From Actinomadura coerulea (GTDB lineage: Bacteria > Actinomycetota > Actinomycetes > Streptosporangiales > Streptosporangiaceae): a stretch of DNA of 64,000 nt. This document shows, piece by piece, positions 27,208 through 35,169 of this stretch (position 1 is its first letter; every line of letters begins with the position of its first letter). The translations under genes and the position numbers were made by a program. The notes beneath the pieces were generated by a model. It worked only from the letters and a program-made list of their open reading frames with translations. It ran no database searches and was not told where the DNA came from. The stretch lies in the NCBI RefSeq assembly GCF_014208105.1, contig NZ_JACHMQ010000001.1, positions 4,898,001 through 4,962,000 on the forward strand, written 5' to 3'.

Positions 27208-27881
27208 TACTCGATCCGATCGGCCACGACGACGCCCGCGAGATGGCCCGCCGCGAGCTGGAGAAGCAGATCTACCAGCGCGACAAGCCGTCCTGGCTGG
27301 AGCGGGCCTGGGACGACTTCGCCGAGTGGCTGCGCCATCTGTTCGACAAGGCGCCCGCCCCGGAGTCGCAGGGCAGCGGCGGCGGGTGGACGTCCATCGC
27401 CATCGTCGTCGCCGTCGTGCTGGTCGCGGTCGCGCTGGTGGTGTGGCTGATGTGGGGGCGCCGGAACCCGCGCTCCCGCAAGGGGCCGCTGCTGGAGGAC
27501 GCGCCGTCCACGGCGCTCGACCACCGGGAGGCGGCCGAGCGGCACGCCGAGGCCGGGCAGTGGGCCGAGGCGATCCGCGAGCGGCTGCGCGCCATCGCCC
27601 GCGATCTCGAGGAGCGCGCGGTGCTGGCGGCGCGGCCCGGCCGGACCGCCGACGAGCTGGCCGCCGAGGCGGGCGAGGCGGTGCCGGAACTGGCCGGGGA
27701 GCTGGTCGCGGGCGTGCGGGTCTTCGACGACGTCTGGTACGGGGACCGCCCGGGCACCCCCGAGGGATACGCCCGGATGACCGAGCTGGACGAGCGGCTC
27801 CGGGCGGCGCGGCCGAAGCCGCTGGAGTCCGATGACCTCACCCTGGCCGGAAGCGGCGACGAAGGAGGGCCGCGATGGTGA
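27186..27881 (+). CDS. DUF4129-domain membrane protein
   Basis: This 231-residue protein has a juxtamembrane helix (REMARRELEKQIYQRDKPSW, then LERAWDDFAEWLRHLFD), a single membrane segment (about residues 74-95, IAIVVAVVLVAVALVVWLMW), and a cytosolic DUF4129 domain (EAAERHAEAGQWAEAIRERL, ERAVLAARPGRTADELAAEA, VRVFDDVWYGDRPGT). DUF4129 proteins accompany MoxR and DUF58 genes; some fuse to transglutaminase-like domains. ATG at 27186 overlaps the previous gene; GTG at 27204 is an alternative start. Confidence 0.88.
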   Translation: MDWGGHVILDPIGHDDAREMARRELEKQIYQRDKPSWLERAWDDFAEWLRHLFDKAPAPESQGSGGGWTSIAIVVAVVLVAVALVVWLMWGRRNPRSRKGPLLEDAPSTALDHREAAERHAEAGQWAEAIRERLRAIARDLEERAVLAARPGRTADELAAEAGEAVPELAGELVAGVRVFDDVWYGDRPGTPEGYARMTELDERLRAARPKPLESDDLTLAGSGDEGGPRW

Positions 27882-29074
27882 CGGCGTCCCCGCCCCGCGC
27901 GGGAGGGCCCGCCGCCGAGGCGACGGCCCGGCAGGTCGCGGGACGCCGCTGGCGGTCGGCGCGCGGCGTCGTCGCGGCGGTCCTGGCGCTGATCGCGGTG
28001 GCGGTGGTGCTGGCCGCGCTGCGCCCTTCCGCGTCGGCCGAGGCGCTCGACCCGGAGTCGCCGAAGCAGGACGGCAGCCGGGCGCTGGCGGAGATCCTCC
28101 GCCGGCACGGCACGCCGGTGACGGTGGCCCGGAAGACCGGTGACGCCGTCGGCGCCGCCGGGCCGGGCACGGTCCTGGTGGTGACCCGCACGGAGCGGCT
28201 CACCGAGGAGGACCTCGCCCGGCTGAGCGGCGTCCCCGCGGACGTGCTGCTCGTCCGGCCGACGTCGTTCGCGCTGGAGGCGTTCGCCCCGCAGGTGCGC
28301 AGGCGGGGCCCGTCGCTGGAGGAGGTCGCCGCACCGGGCTGCGCCCTCCCCGTGGCGTCGCTGGCCGGGGCGGTCGACTTCCACGAGTCGGAGACCTACG
28401 AGGTCGCGGGCGCCGGCACGTCCTGCTACCGGACCGACTACGGCGACGCCAGGCTCGTCCAGGTCAGCACCGGCGCGCACACCGTGACGGTGCTCGGCTC
28501 GACGGCGCCGCTGACGAACCGGCGGCTCACCGAGGAGGGCAACGCGGCGCTCGGCATGAACCTGGCCGGCGCGGGCACCTCGGCTGTCTGGCTCGCCCCG
28601 GACCTGCCCGAGGCGGGCGCCGGCGCGGGGCAGCGGTCCCTCGGCGACCTGCTGCCCTTCGGGGTGAAGCTGCTCGTCCTCCAGCTGCTGGTCGCGGTGC
28701 TGCTGGTGGCGGTGTGGCGGGCCCGCCGCCTCGGCCCGGTCGTGGCGGAGGCGCTGCCCGTCGTCGTCCGGTCCGCCGAGACCGTCGAGGGCCTCTCCCG
28801 CCTCTACCGCGCCGGACGCGCCCGCGACCGGGCCTCGGACGCGCTGCGCTCCGGCGCCCGCGAACGGCTCGTGCCGCTCCTCGGACTCCCCCGCAGCAGC
28901 GCGCAGGACCCCTCCGCCGCGCGGGAGATCGTCACGGCGGTCGCCCGCCGCACGGCGTACGAAGAGACGTACGTCGGAGCGGCCCTGTACGGTCCTGAAC
29001 CCTTGGACGACGCCGGGCTGATCGCCCTCACCGACGTCCTCGACGACCTGGAAAGGCAGGTACGCCAGTCGTGA
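27875..29074 (+). CDS. DUF4350-domain membrane protein
   Basis: This 399-residue protein has an N-terminal membrane helix (GVVAAVLALIAVAVVLAAL, about residues 31-49). A large extracytoplasmic DUF4350 domain follows, beginning with the GATase-like text SPKQDGSRALAEILRRHGTP and VLVVTRTERLTEEDLARL. A second helix lies at about residues 265-287 (FGVKLLVLQLLVAVLLVAVW) before a cytosolic tail of about 110 residues. It overlaps the DUF4129 gene by 7 bp and the MoxR gene by 4 bp. The exact role of the family is unknown. Confidence 0.88.
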   Translation: MVTASPPRAGGPAAEATARQVAGRRWRSARGVVAAVLALIAVAVVLAALRPSASAEALDPESPKQDGSRALAEILRRHGTPVTVARKTGDAVGAAGPGTVLVVTRTERLTEEDLARLSGVPADVLLVRPTSFALEAFAPQVRRRGPSLEEVAAPGCALPVASLAGAVDFHESETYEVAGAGTSCYRTDYGDARLVQVSTGAHTVTVLGSTAPLTNRRLTEEGNAALGMNLAGAGTSAVWLAPDLPEAGAGAGQRSLGDLLPFGVKLLVLQLLVAVLLVAVWRARRLGPVVAEALPVVVRSAETVEGLSRLYRAGRARDRASDALRSGARERLVPLLGLPRSSAQDPSAAREIVTAVARRTAYEETYVGAALYGPEPLDDAGLIALTDVLDDLERQVRQS

Positions 29075-30099
29075 ACCCCCCTGTTGAGCTCGGGAAGGAC
29101 GACGTGCCCGGCGGCGCGGGGCCGGGCACGATCTCCGAGGACGCCCGGCGCCAGGCCGAGACGGCCCGCGCGGCGCTGGCCGCCCTGCGCGGTGAGGTCG
29201 CCAAGACGGTGGTCGGCCAGGAGTCCGTGGTGACCGGGCTGGTGATCGCGCTGCTCTGCCGCGGCCACGTGCTGCTGGAGGGCGTCCCCGGCACGGCCAA
29301 GACCCTGCTGATCAAGACGCTGTCGCGCGCCCTCGACCTGGACTTCAAGCGCGTCCAGTTCACCCCCGACCTGATGCCCGGCGACGTGACCGGTTCGCTG
29401 GTGTACGACAACCGGACGGCGGAGTTCGACTTCCGCGAGGGGCCCGTCTTCACGAACCTCCTGCTCGCCGACGAGATCAACCGGACGCCTCCCAAGACGC
29501 AGGCGTCCCTCCTGGAGGCCATGGAGGAACGCCAGGTCTCGGTGGAGGGCACCGCGCGCCCCCTGCCCGACCCGTTCGTGGTGTGCGCGACGCAGAACCC
29601 GATCGAGTACGAGGGGACCTATCCCCTGCCCGAGGCCCAGCTCGACCGGTTCCTGGTCAAGCTGACGGTGCCCGTCCCCACTCGGGACGAGGAGATCGCC
29701 ATGCTCCAGCGGCACGCCTCCGGGTTCGACCCGCGCGACCTGTCCGAGGTGAAGGCGGTCGCCGGAGCGGCGGAGCTGGCCGCCGGGCAGGCCGCCGTGC
29801 GGACCGTCCACCTCGACCCCAAGGTCGCCGCCTACGTCGTGGACCTGTGCAGGGCCACCCGGCAGTCCCCGTCGCTCCAGCTCGGCGTGTCGCCGCGCGG
29901 TGCGACGGCGCTGCTGGCCACGTCCCGCGCCTGGGCGTGGCTGTCGGGCCGCGACTACGTCACGCCGGACGACGTGAAGGCGCTGGCCAGGCCGACGCTG
30001 CGGCACCGCGTCCAGCTGCGTCCCGAGGCGGAACTGGAGGGCGCGACCGCCGACGGCGTGCTGGAGGGCATCCTCGCCCACGTCCCCGCCCCGCGCTGA
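29071..30099 (+). CDS. MoxR-family AAA+ ATPase
   Basis: This is a 342-residue ATPase with Walker A GVPGTAKTLL, Walker B LLLADEINRTPPKTQ, sensor 1 FVVCATQNPIEYEGTYPLPE, and the lid domain SPRGATALLATSRAWAW then DYVTPDDVKAL. MoxR proteins act as chaperones or activators together with the DUF58/vWA-type protein encoded immediately downstream (1-bp overlap, TGATG). Start GTG at 29071 overlaps the previous gene. Confidence 0.95.
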   Translation: MNPPVELGKDDVPGGAGPGTISEDARRQAETARAALAALRGEVAKTVVGQESVVTGLVIALLCRGHVLLEGVPGTAKTLLIKTLSRALDLDFKRVQFTPDLMPGDVTGSLVYDNRTAEFDFREGPVFTNLLLADEINRTPPKTQASLLEAMEERQVSVEGTARPLPDPFVVCATQNPIEYEGTYPLPEAQLDRFLVKLTVPVPTRDEEIAMLQRHASGFDPRDLSEVKAVAGAAELAAGQAAVRTVHLDPKVAAYVVDLCRATRQSPSLQLGVSPRGATALLATSRAWAWLSGRDYVTPDDVKALARPTLRHRVQLRPEAELEGATADGVLEGILAHVPAPR

Positions 30100-31391
30100 T
30101 GGCGCTGACCGGGCGTCTCGGGCTGCTGGCCCTCCTCGGCGCGGTCGTCCCGCTGTTCGCGCCGAGCTGGTGGACGCTCTTCGCGGTGTGGGGCGTCCTG
30201 CTGCTCGGCGTCGCCGCCGACCTCGCCCTGGCCGGGAACGTGCGGGCCCTGCGTTTCCACCGCTCCGGCGCCACCAGCGTGCGCCTCGGCGAGACGGCCC
30301 AGGTGTCGCTGATCGTGGAGAACCTCGGCCGGCGGCGCCTCAAGGCCCGGCTGCGGGACGTGTGGCCGCCCAGCGCGGGCGCCACGCCCCGCATGGTGCG
30401 GGTGGACGTGCCCGCCGGTGAGCGGCGCCGCGTCGAGATGGCGCTGACGCCGACCCGCCGCGGCGACCGGAAGGCCGTCGCCGTCGCCGTCCGCTCCGTG
30501 GGGCCGCTCGGGCTGGCCGCGCGGCAGCTCTCGCGGCCCGCGCCCTGGACCGTCCGGGCGCTGCCCGCGTTCCCGTCCCGCCGCCACCTGCCCGCCAAGC
30601 TCGCCCGGCTGCGGGAGCTGACGGGCGCGCACGTCGCGCTGATCCGCGGGCAGGGCACCGAGTTCGACTCCCTGCGCGAGTACGTGGACGGCGACGACGT
30701 CCGGTCCATCGACTGGCGCGCCACGGCGCGGCGCGGCGACGTGGTCGTGCGGACGTGGCGCCCCGAACGCGACCGCCGCATCTACCTCGTCCTCGACACC
30801 GGCCGCACGTCCGCGGGCCGGGTCGGCGACGTCCCGCGGCTCGACTGCTCGATGGACGCGGCGCTGCTGCTCGGCGCCCTGGCGTCCCGCGCCGGCGACC
30901 GCGTCGACCTGCTCGCCTACGACCGCCGGGTCCGCGCCCGTGTCGAGGGGGCGTCCCGCACCGACCTGCTGCCCGCGATGGTGCACGCCTTGGCGCCGCT
31001 GGACCCCGAGCTGCTCGAATGCGACGCCGCCGGGATGGTGTCGACGCTGATGGCGCGCGTCCGGCAGCGGTGCCTCGTGGTGCTGCTCACCGAGCTGAAC
31101 ACCGCCGCCATCGAGGAGGGCCTGCTGCCGCTGCTGCCGCAGCTCACCGCCCGCCACCTCGTCATGATCGCCGCGGTGTCGGACCCGCGGGTCGCGGAGA
31201 TGGCGGAGGCCCGCGGCGACCTCGCGTCCGTCTACGACGCGGCGGCCGCCGAGCGCGCGAGGGCCGAACGCCGCCGTCTGACGGCCGAACTGAAAGGTTA
31301 CGGCGTAGAGGTCGTCGACGCCCCACCGGGCGAAATAGCCCCCGCCCTAGCCGACGCCTACCTAGCCCTGAAGGCCGCGGGAAGGCTGTAG
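30099..31391 (+). CDS. DUF58-domain protein, partner of MoxR
   Basis: This is a 430-residue protein with two N-terminal membrane helices within residues 1-45, a beta-sandwich-like middle (RLGETAQVSLIVENLGRRRL, VDVPAGERRRVEMAL), and the DUF58 signature at about 185-215: GTEFDSLREYVDGDDVRSID then WRATARRGDVVVR. A vWA-like fold follows (YLVLDTGRTSAG). It starts at ATG 30099 overlapping the MoxR stop. The pair typically works on membrane-linked protein complexes. Confidence 0.93.
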   Translation: MALTGRLGLLALLGAVVPLFAPSWWTLFAVWGVLLLGVAADLALAGNVRALRFHRSGATSVRLGETAQVSLIVENLGRRRLKARLRDVWPPSAGATPRMVRVDVPAGERRRVEMALTPTRRGDRKAVAVAVRSVGPLGLAARQLSRPAPWTVRALPAFPSRRHLPAKLARLRELTGAHVALIRGQGTEFDSLREYVDGDDVRSIDWRATARRGDVVVRTWRPERDRRIYLVLDTGRTSAGRVGDVPRLDCSMDAALLLGALASRAGDRVDLLAYDRRVRARVEGASRTDLLPAMVHALAPLDPELLECDAAGMVSTLMARVRQRCLVVLLTELNTAAIEEGLLPLLPQLTARHLVMIAAVSDPRVAEMAEARGDLASVYDAAAAERARAERRRLTAELKGYGVEVVDAPPGEIAPALADAYLALKAAGRL

Positions 31392-31400
31392 GGCCCGTGG

Positions 31401-31420
31401 GTGCCTGGTCAACCAGACAC
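31401..31420. terminator. short hairpin between convergent DUF58 and SpoIIM-like genes
   Basis: GTGcCTGGT and ACCAGaCAC pair around CA in a 17-bp gap between convergent stops, partly inside the SpoIIM-like 3' end. It is a weak candidate for bidirectional termination. Confidence 0.35.
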
Positions 31421-32404
31421 CGGCGCTAGATCTGGGTGGAGGTCGGTGTCGCCGGTCTGGCCTTGGCGGACGGCGCGGCGGCCTAGGACGATCACGTAGG
31501 CGAGGAAGGCGGCCTCGGCGATGACGCCGATGGTGATGCGCAGCCACGTGATGTGCACCCAGCCGGTCACGAAGCCCTCGATGAGACCGGACACGAGCAG
31601 CACCCCGATGAGGCCGAGGGCGATGCTGACGGCGGCGCGGCCCTCCTCGGCGAGGGCCTGGCCGCGGCGGCGCGGGCCGGGGTCGACGATCGTCCAGCCG
31701 AGCTTGAGGCCCCCGGCGCAGGCGAGGTAGACGGCGGTGAGCTCCAGCAGGCCGTGCGGGAGGATCAGCCCGAAGAACACCGAGCCCTTGCCGTAGGCGA
31801 ACATCAGGCCGCCGCTGATCCCGAGGTTGACCTGGTTCAGCAGCAGGACGTACACGGTCGGGACGCCGAGCAGGATCCCGAAGATGAGCGCGGTCGCCGA
31901 CACCCAGGCGTTGTTGATCCACACCTTGAACGCGAACGACGACGCCGAGTGCTCGGTGTAGTAGTTGGCGAAGTCGTGCTCGACGAGTTCGCGGATCTCG
32001 GCCGGGGTCCCGATGGTCGCCTGCACGTCGGGGCTGTGCACGACCCAGATGGCCAGGGCGAGCGACAGCAGGTTGCCGAGGACGGCGCTGCCGAGCCACC
32101 ACCAGCGCATCCGGTACGCGGCCGCCGGGAACGACACGGTCGCGAAGCGGGTGACGTCGCGCCAGAGCGGCGCCTGGGCGCCGCCCACGGCGGCCCTGCC
32201 GCGCGCCACGAGCGACGACAGGCGTCCCACGAGCTGCGGGTCGGGCGAGCTGGAGCGGACGACCGACAGGTGCGTCGCCGTGCGCTGGTAGAGATCGACC
32301 AGTTCGTCGGCCTCCGCGCCGGTCAGCCGGCGGCCGCGGTTGATGAGCCGTTCGAGGCGCAGCCATTCGGCGTTGTGCGCGGCCACGTAGGCGTCGACGT
32401 CCAC
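31409..32404 (-). CDS. SpoIIM-like (stage II sporulation protein M) membrane protein
   Basis: This 331-residue protein has a soluble N-terminal segment (YVAAHNAEWLRLERLINRGR, LTGAEADELVDLYQRTATHL) followed by about six membrane helices, with the family mark FAFKVWINNAWVSATALIFG and LILPHGLLELTAVYLACAGG. SpoIIM in endospore formers works with SpoIID/SpoIIP in engulfment; in actinomycetes the homologue is conserved without known function. It is divergent from the RDD gene with 70 bp between. Start is GTG at 32404. Confidence 0.9.
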   Translation of the reverse strand: MDVDAYVAAHNAEWLRLERLINRGRRLTGAEADELVDLYQRTATHLSVVRSSSPDPQLVGRLSSLVARGRAAVGGAQAPLWRDVTRFATVSFPAAAYRMRWWWLGSAVLGNLLSLALAIWVVHSPDVQATIGTPAEIRELVEHDFANYYTEHSASSFAFKVWINNAWVSATALIFGILLGVPTVYVLLLNQVNLGISGGLMFAYGKGSVFFGLILPHGLLELTAVYLACAGGLKLGWTIVDPGPRRRGQALAEEGRAAVSIALGLIGVLLVSGLIEGFVTGWVHITWLRITIGVIAEAAFLAYVIVLGRRAVRQGQTGDTDLHPDLAPVSG

Positions 32405-32474
32405 CCGGCGAGACTAACGCCTCGGCCCGCCGAACCGGCACAATGGTCAATCCGCCCGCATCGGAGGACAGGAC

Positions 32475-33518
32475 ATGGCCGATCTCGTCACCGGCGAGGC
32501 CGTCGCGCTCGACATCCGGGTCGCGCGGCTGGCCAGCCGCGCCTGCGCCGTCCTCCTCGACCTGCTCTTCCAGCTGGTGCTGCTGAACATCGTCGTCTAC
32601 GTCGTGGCGATGACCTCGCTGGTGGCCGACGACGCCTGGACGGTGGGTCTGACGCTGCTCGCCGTCGTCGCGGTGGTCGTCGGGTATCCGTGCGCGTTCG
32701 AGACGCTGTCGCGGGGGCGGACGCTGGGCAAGATGGCCCTCGGGCTCCGCGTCGTCGGCGACGACGGCGGCCCGGTCCGGTTCCGGCAGGCGCTGGTGCG
32801 GGCGCTCGCCGGGTTCGTCGAGTTCTGGGTGCTCTACGGGTCGCCCGCGCTGATCACGTCGTTCTGCAACCGGCGCGGCAAGCGGCTCGGCGACCTGTTC
32901 GCCGGGACGATCGTCATCCAGGAGCGGGTGCCCGCGTCGGCTCTGCTGGGTCCCGTCGCGGTGATGCCGCCGCAGCTCGCCTGGTGGGCGCGGAACCTGG
33001 AGCTGTCCATGCTCTCGGACGAGCTGGCGATGACGGCCCGCCAGTACCTTTCGCGGTTCTGGGAGCTGCTGCCGGAGGTCCGCGACTCGCTGGGGCACCG
33101 GATCGCCTCGCAGGTCGTCGCGGTGGTGAGCCCGCCGCCGCCGGCGGGGGTGCGGCCGGAGATCCTGCTGTCGGCCGTCCTCGCCGAGCGCCGCCACCGC
33201 GAGGAGCTGCGGCTCGCCGAGCGCCGGGCGCGCCGGATGCGCCGTCTCGGGTTCCCCGCGTGGGGGTCCGCGCCTGTGCCCGCGCCCGTCCCGGCGATGG
33301 CGGCGGCGGGGCCCGCGCCGTACGGCCCGCCGCGGCAGGGGCCTCCCGCAGCGCCGCCGTTCAGCGCTCCCCGGCCCGGGCAGCCGCAGTTCCTCCCGCC
33401 GAATGACTACGGCGCCGGGCCGTACCAGAACGTGCTGAACGCGCCGCGGCCGCCCGCGCCGTATCCGGCGGGGCCCGGCGGGGGTCCGCCGCCGCGGGGT
33501 CCGCATCCGGGCTACTGA
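32475..33518 (+). CDS. RDD-family membrane protein with Pro-rich tail
   Basis: This is a 347-residue protein with the RDD domain at residues about 12-165: RLASRACAVLLDLLFQ, TLGKMALGLRVVGDDGG, KRLGDLFAGTIVI. After a soluble middle part containing SMLSDELAMTARQYLSRFWE, the last 90 residues are Pro/Gly/Ala-rich and probably disordered. ATG at 32475 follows GGAGGACAGG. RDD/SpoIIM pairs next to MoxR-DUF58 genes recur in actinomycetes; RDD proteins are implicated in transport or membrane stress. Confidence 0.9.
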   Translation: MADLVTGEAVALDIRVARLASRACAVLLDLLFQLVLLNIVVYVVAMTSLVADDAWTVGLTLLAVVAVVVGYPCAFETLSRGRTLGKMALGLRVVGDDGGPVRFRQALVRALAGFVEFWVLYGSPALITSFCNRRGKRLGDLFAGTIVIQERVPASALLGPVAVMPPQLAWWARNLELSMLSDELAMTARQYLSRFWELLPEVRDSLGHRIASQVVAVVSPPPPAGVRPEILLSAVLAERRHREELRLAERRARRMRRLGFPAWGSAPVPAPVPAMAAAGPAPYGPPRQGPPAAPPFSAPRPGQPQFLPPNDYGAGPYQNVLNAPRPPAPYPAGPGGGPPPRGPHPGY

Positions 33519-33526
33519 CAAACGCC

Positions 33527-34546
33527 CTAGCCCGGAAGCGAGCGCAGCTTCTCGGTCAGCGTCGGGCGCAGCTTCTTCAGGCACAGCACCGGGCGGAAGG
33601 CGCCCTCGCTGGTCATGTAGTCGGTGGCCTCGGCCGGGCACTCCTTCGTCGTCGCCACCCTGCCGACGACCTTCGCTATGGCGTCGCTGGACCCGCACTG
33701 GGCCTTGCCCAGGTCACCGATGTTGAACGAGGGGTCCTCGATGCAGTCCCCGGGGGACAGCACGCCGCCGCCCGGGCCCAGGCACAGCACCGGGTTGGCG
33801 GCGTTCCCGCCGCCGAAGGACCGCAGCTTCATGGTCTCCAGCGTCTTGGCCGGGCACGCGTTCTCCGCGTTCACGCGAGCGATCACCTTGCCGTACCAGT
33901 CCGTCTTGGAGCACGGCTGCTCCTTGCCGAAGCCGATGGAGCCGCTGCTCACGCAGTCGCCCGCCGAGAGGAACGCCCCGCCCGCCCCGGGGTCGCCCGG
34001 GTGGGCGCCCTTGAGGTTGCGCACGCACGCCTCGTAGTAGGTCTTGTCTTCCTTCTTCTCGCGAACGTTGGTGAAGCCGTCCGTGCCGCTCGGGCAGTCG
34101 GGCTCGGCGCGCGAGCCGAACTGGAAGGCCGACGCCTCCTTCTTGCCGACGACCTTCACCACCTTGGCCTTCGCCTTGGCGTCGTCGCAGCTCACCCGGA
34201 GGCTCGGCGGAATCCTCTTGCCGTCGTCCGCCCCGAACCCGGTGTCCACGCACTGGTCGGCCTTCACGGGCCCGGTCGGCGCGCCCGTCCCGTGGAGCGC
34301 CAGGAAGGCCACGCCCGCCAGCGCGACCACACCGGCGACCGCCACGGCCACCCACACGATCGGCGAGGGACGCTTCACCGGCGGCGGACCCGGCGGCCCG
34401 GCGGGCGGGAACGGTCCGCTCATCGGCGGACCGCCCATCCGCGGACCCGGCATCGGCGGGCCGGGCATCGGCGGCCGCCCCTGGCCGTGCCCCTGCGCCT
34501 GGCCCTGCCCCTCCGGAACCTGCCCGTACACGCCACAACCCCCCAT
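33527..34546 (-). CDS. membrane-anchored protein with three LppU/SCO3897-type repeats
   Basis: This is a 339-residue protein. Residues 1-62 are Gly/Pro/Met-rich repeats (PPMPGPPMPGPRMGGPP), residues about 64-86 a membrane helix (VWVAVAVAGVVALAGVAFLAL). Outside are three similar modules of about 80 residues, each starting with a D/G-x-C-V/I motif (KADQCVDTG, SAGDCVSSGS, SPGDCIEDPS), with a mid-module Cys near Val-Lys-Val and a CP motif, and ending at another Cys. Paired cysteines suggest disulphides. This resembles the LppU/SCO3897 family, usually seen with one module. Start ATG at 34546 follows AGATCAGG. It converges on the RDD gene with 8 bp between. Confidence 0.8.
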   Translation of the reverse strand: MGGCGVYGQVPEGQGQAQGHGQGRPPMPGPPMPGPRMGGPPMSGPFPPAGPPGPPPVKRPSPIVWVAVAVAGVVALAGVAFLALHGTGAPTGPVKADQCVDTGFGADDGKRIPPSLRVSCDDAKAKAKVVKVVGKKEASAFQFGSRAEPDCPSGTDGFTNVREKKEDKTYYEACVRNLKGAHPGDPGAGGAFLSAGDCVSSGSIGFGKEQPCSKTDWYGKVIARVNAENACPAKTLETMKLRSFGGGNAANPVLCLGPGGGVLSPGDCIEDPSFNIGDLGKAQCGSSDAIAKVVGRVATTKECPAEATDYMTSEGAFRPVLCLKKLRPTLTEKLRSLPG

Positions 34547-34590
34547 ACCTGATCTTGCCGGACGAGTACGTGAAGATACCGCACGCCAGG

Positions 34591-35166
34591 TCAGGGCAGG
34601 TTCGGCGGGGACTCCAGGGCGGTGAGCTCGATCCCGGGCGCGGCGAGCACGACGTCCCCGGCGAGGTGCACCGGCTCGACCTCGCCCGTGGACAGGTCGG
34701 TGACCTCGTACTCCGAGACGGGCAGCGGCACGGTGTCGGTCTCGTGGACGGACGTCCCGGCCAGCCGCCAGCGCCACAGGGCCGTCAGCGCCGACAGCGA
34801 CGTCCCGCTCAACCGGACGAGGCGGACGTCGGTCTGCGCGCCCTCGTCCAGCTCCAGGGAACGGGCGACCGCGATCAGGAACCCCGGCGAGTCGTGCAGG
34901 AAGCCCGACGCCCGCTCGCTGTGCTCGGTGCCCGTCTCACCGGCGGCGCGCACCCACGCCAGCCCGCGGCCGGTCACGCCGCCGCGCACCCACCAGCCGG
35001 GCGTGACGATCTCGACGCGTATCTGGCGCCAGCGCGCGTCCACGACGAGGTCGACGCGGACGCCGTCGGAGCGCGTGGAGGTGTACCGCCACCCGGCGGG
35101 CCCGGGCGCGCACTGGAAGCGCTCCTCAAGCCCCTCGTCGAGGTGCAGGTACGTCCCGGCGGGCAC
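34591..35166 (-). CDS. conserved-looking protein of unknown function linked to SAH hydrolase 2
   Basis: This 191-residue soluble protein is beta-rich: GWRYTSTRSDGVRVDLVVDA, RWRQIRVEIVTPGWWVRGGV, WRWRLAGTSVHETDTVPLP, VSEYEVTDLSTGEVEPVHLA. It has no signal peptide or membrane segment and no motif I recognise. Start GTG at 35166 lies 3 bp after the stop of the short SAH hydrolase, so the two are translationally linked. The layout resembles small lipocalin/DUF-type proteins that bind hydrophobic or nucleotide ligands, but this is only an impression. Codon use is like the neighbours. Confidence 0.75.
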   Translation of the reverse strand: MPAGTYLHLDEGLEERFQCAPGPAGWRYTSTRSDGVRVDLVVDARWRQIRVEIVTPGWWVRGGVTGRGLAWVRAAGETGTEHSERASGFLHDSPGFLIAVARSLELDEGAQTDVRLVRLSGTSLSALTALWRWRLAGTSVHETDTVPLPVSEYEVTDLSTGEVEPVHLAGDVVLAAPGIELTALESPPNLP

Positions 35167-35169
35167 GCG

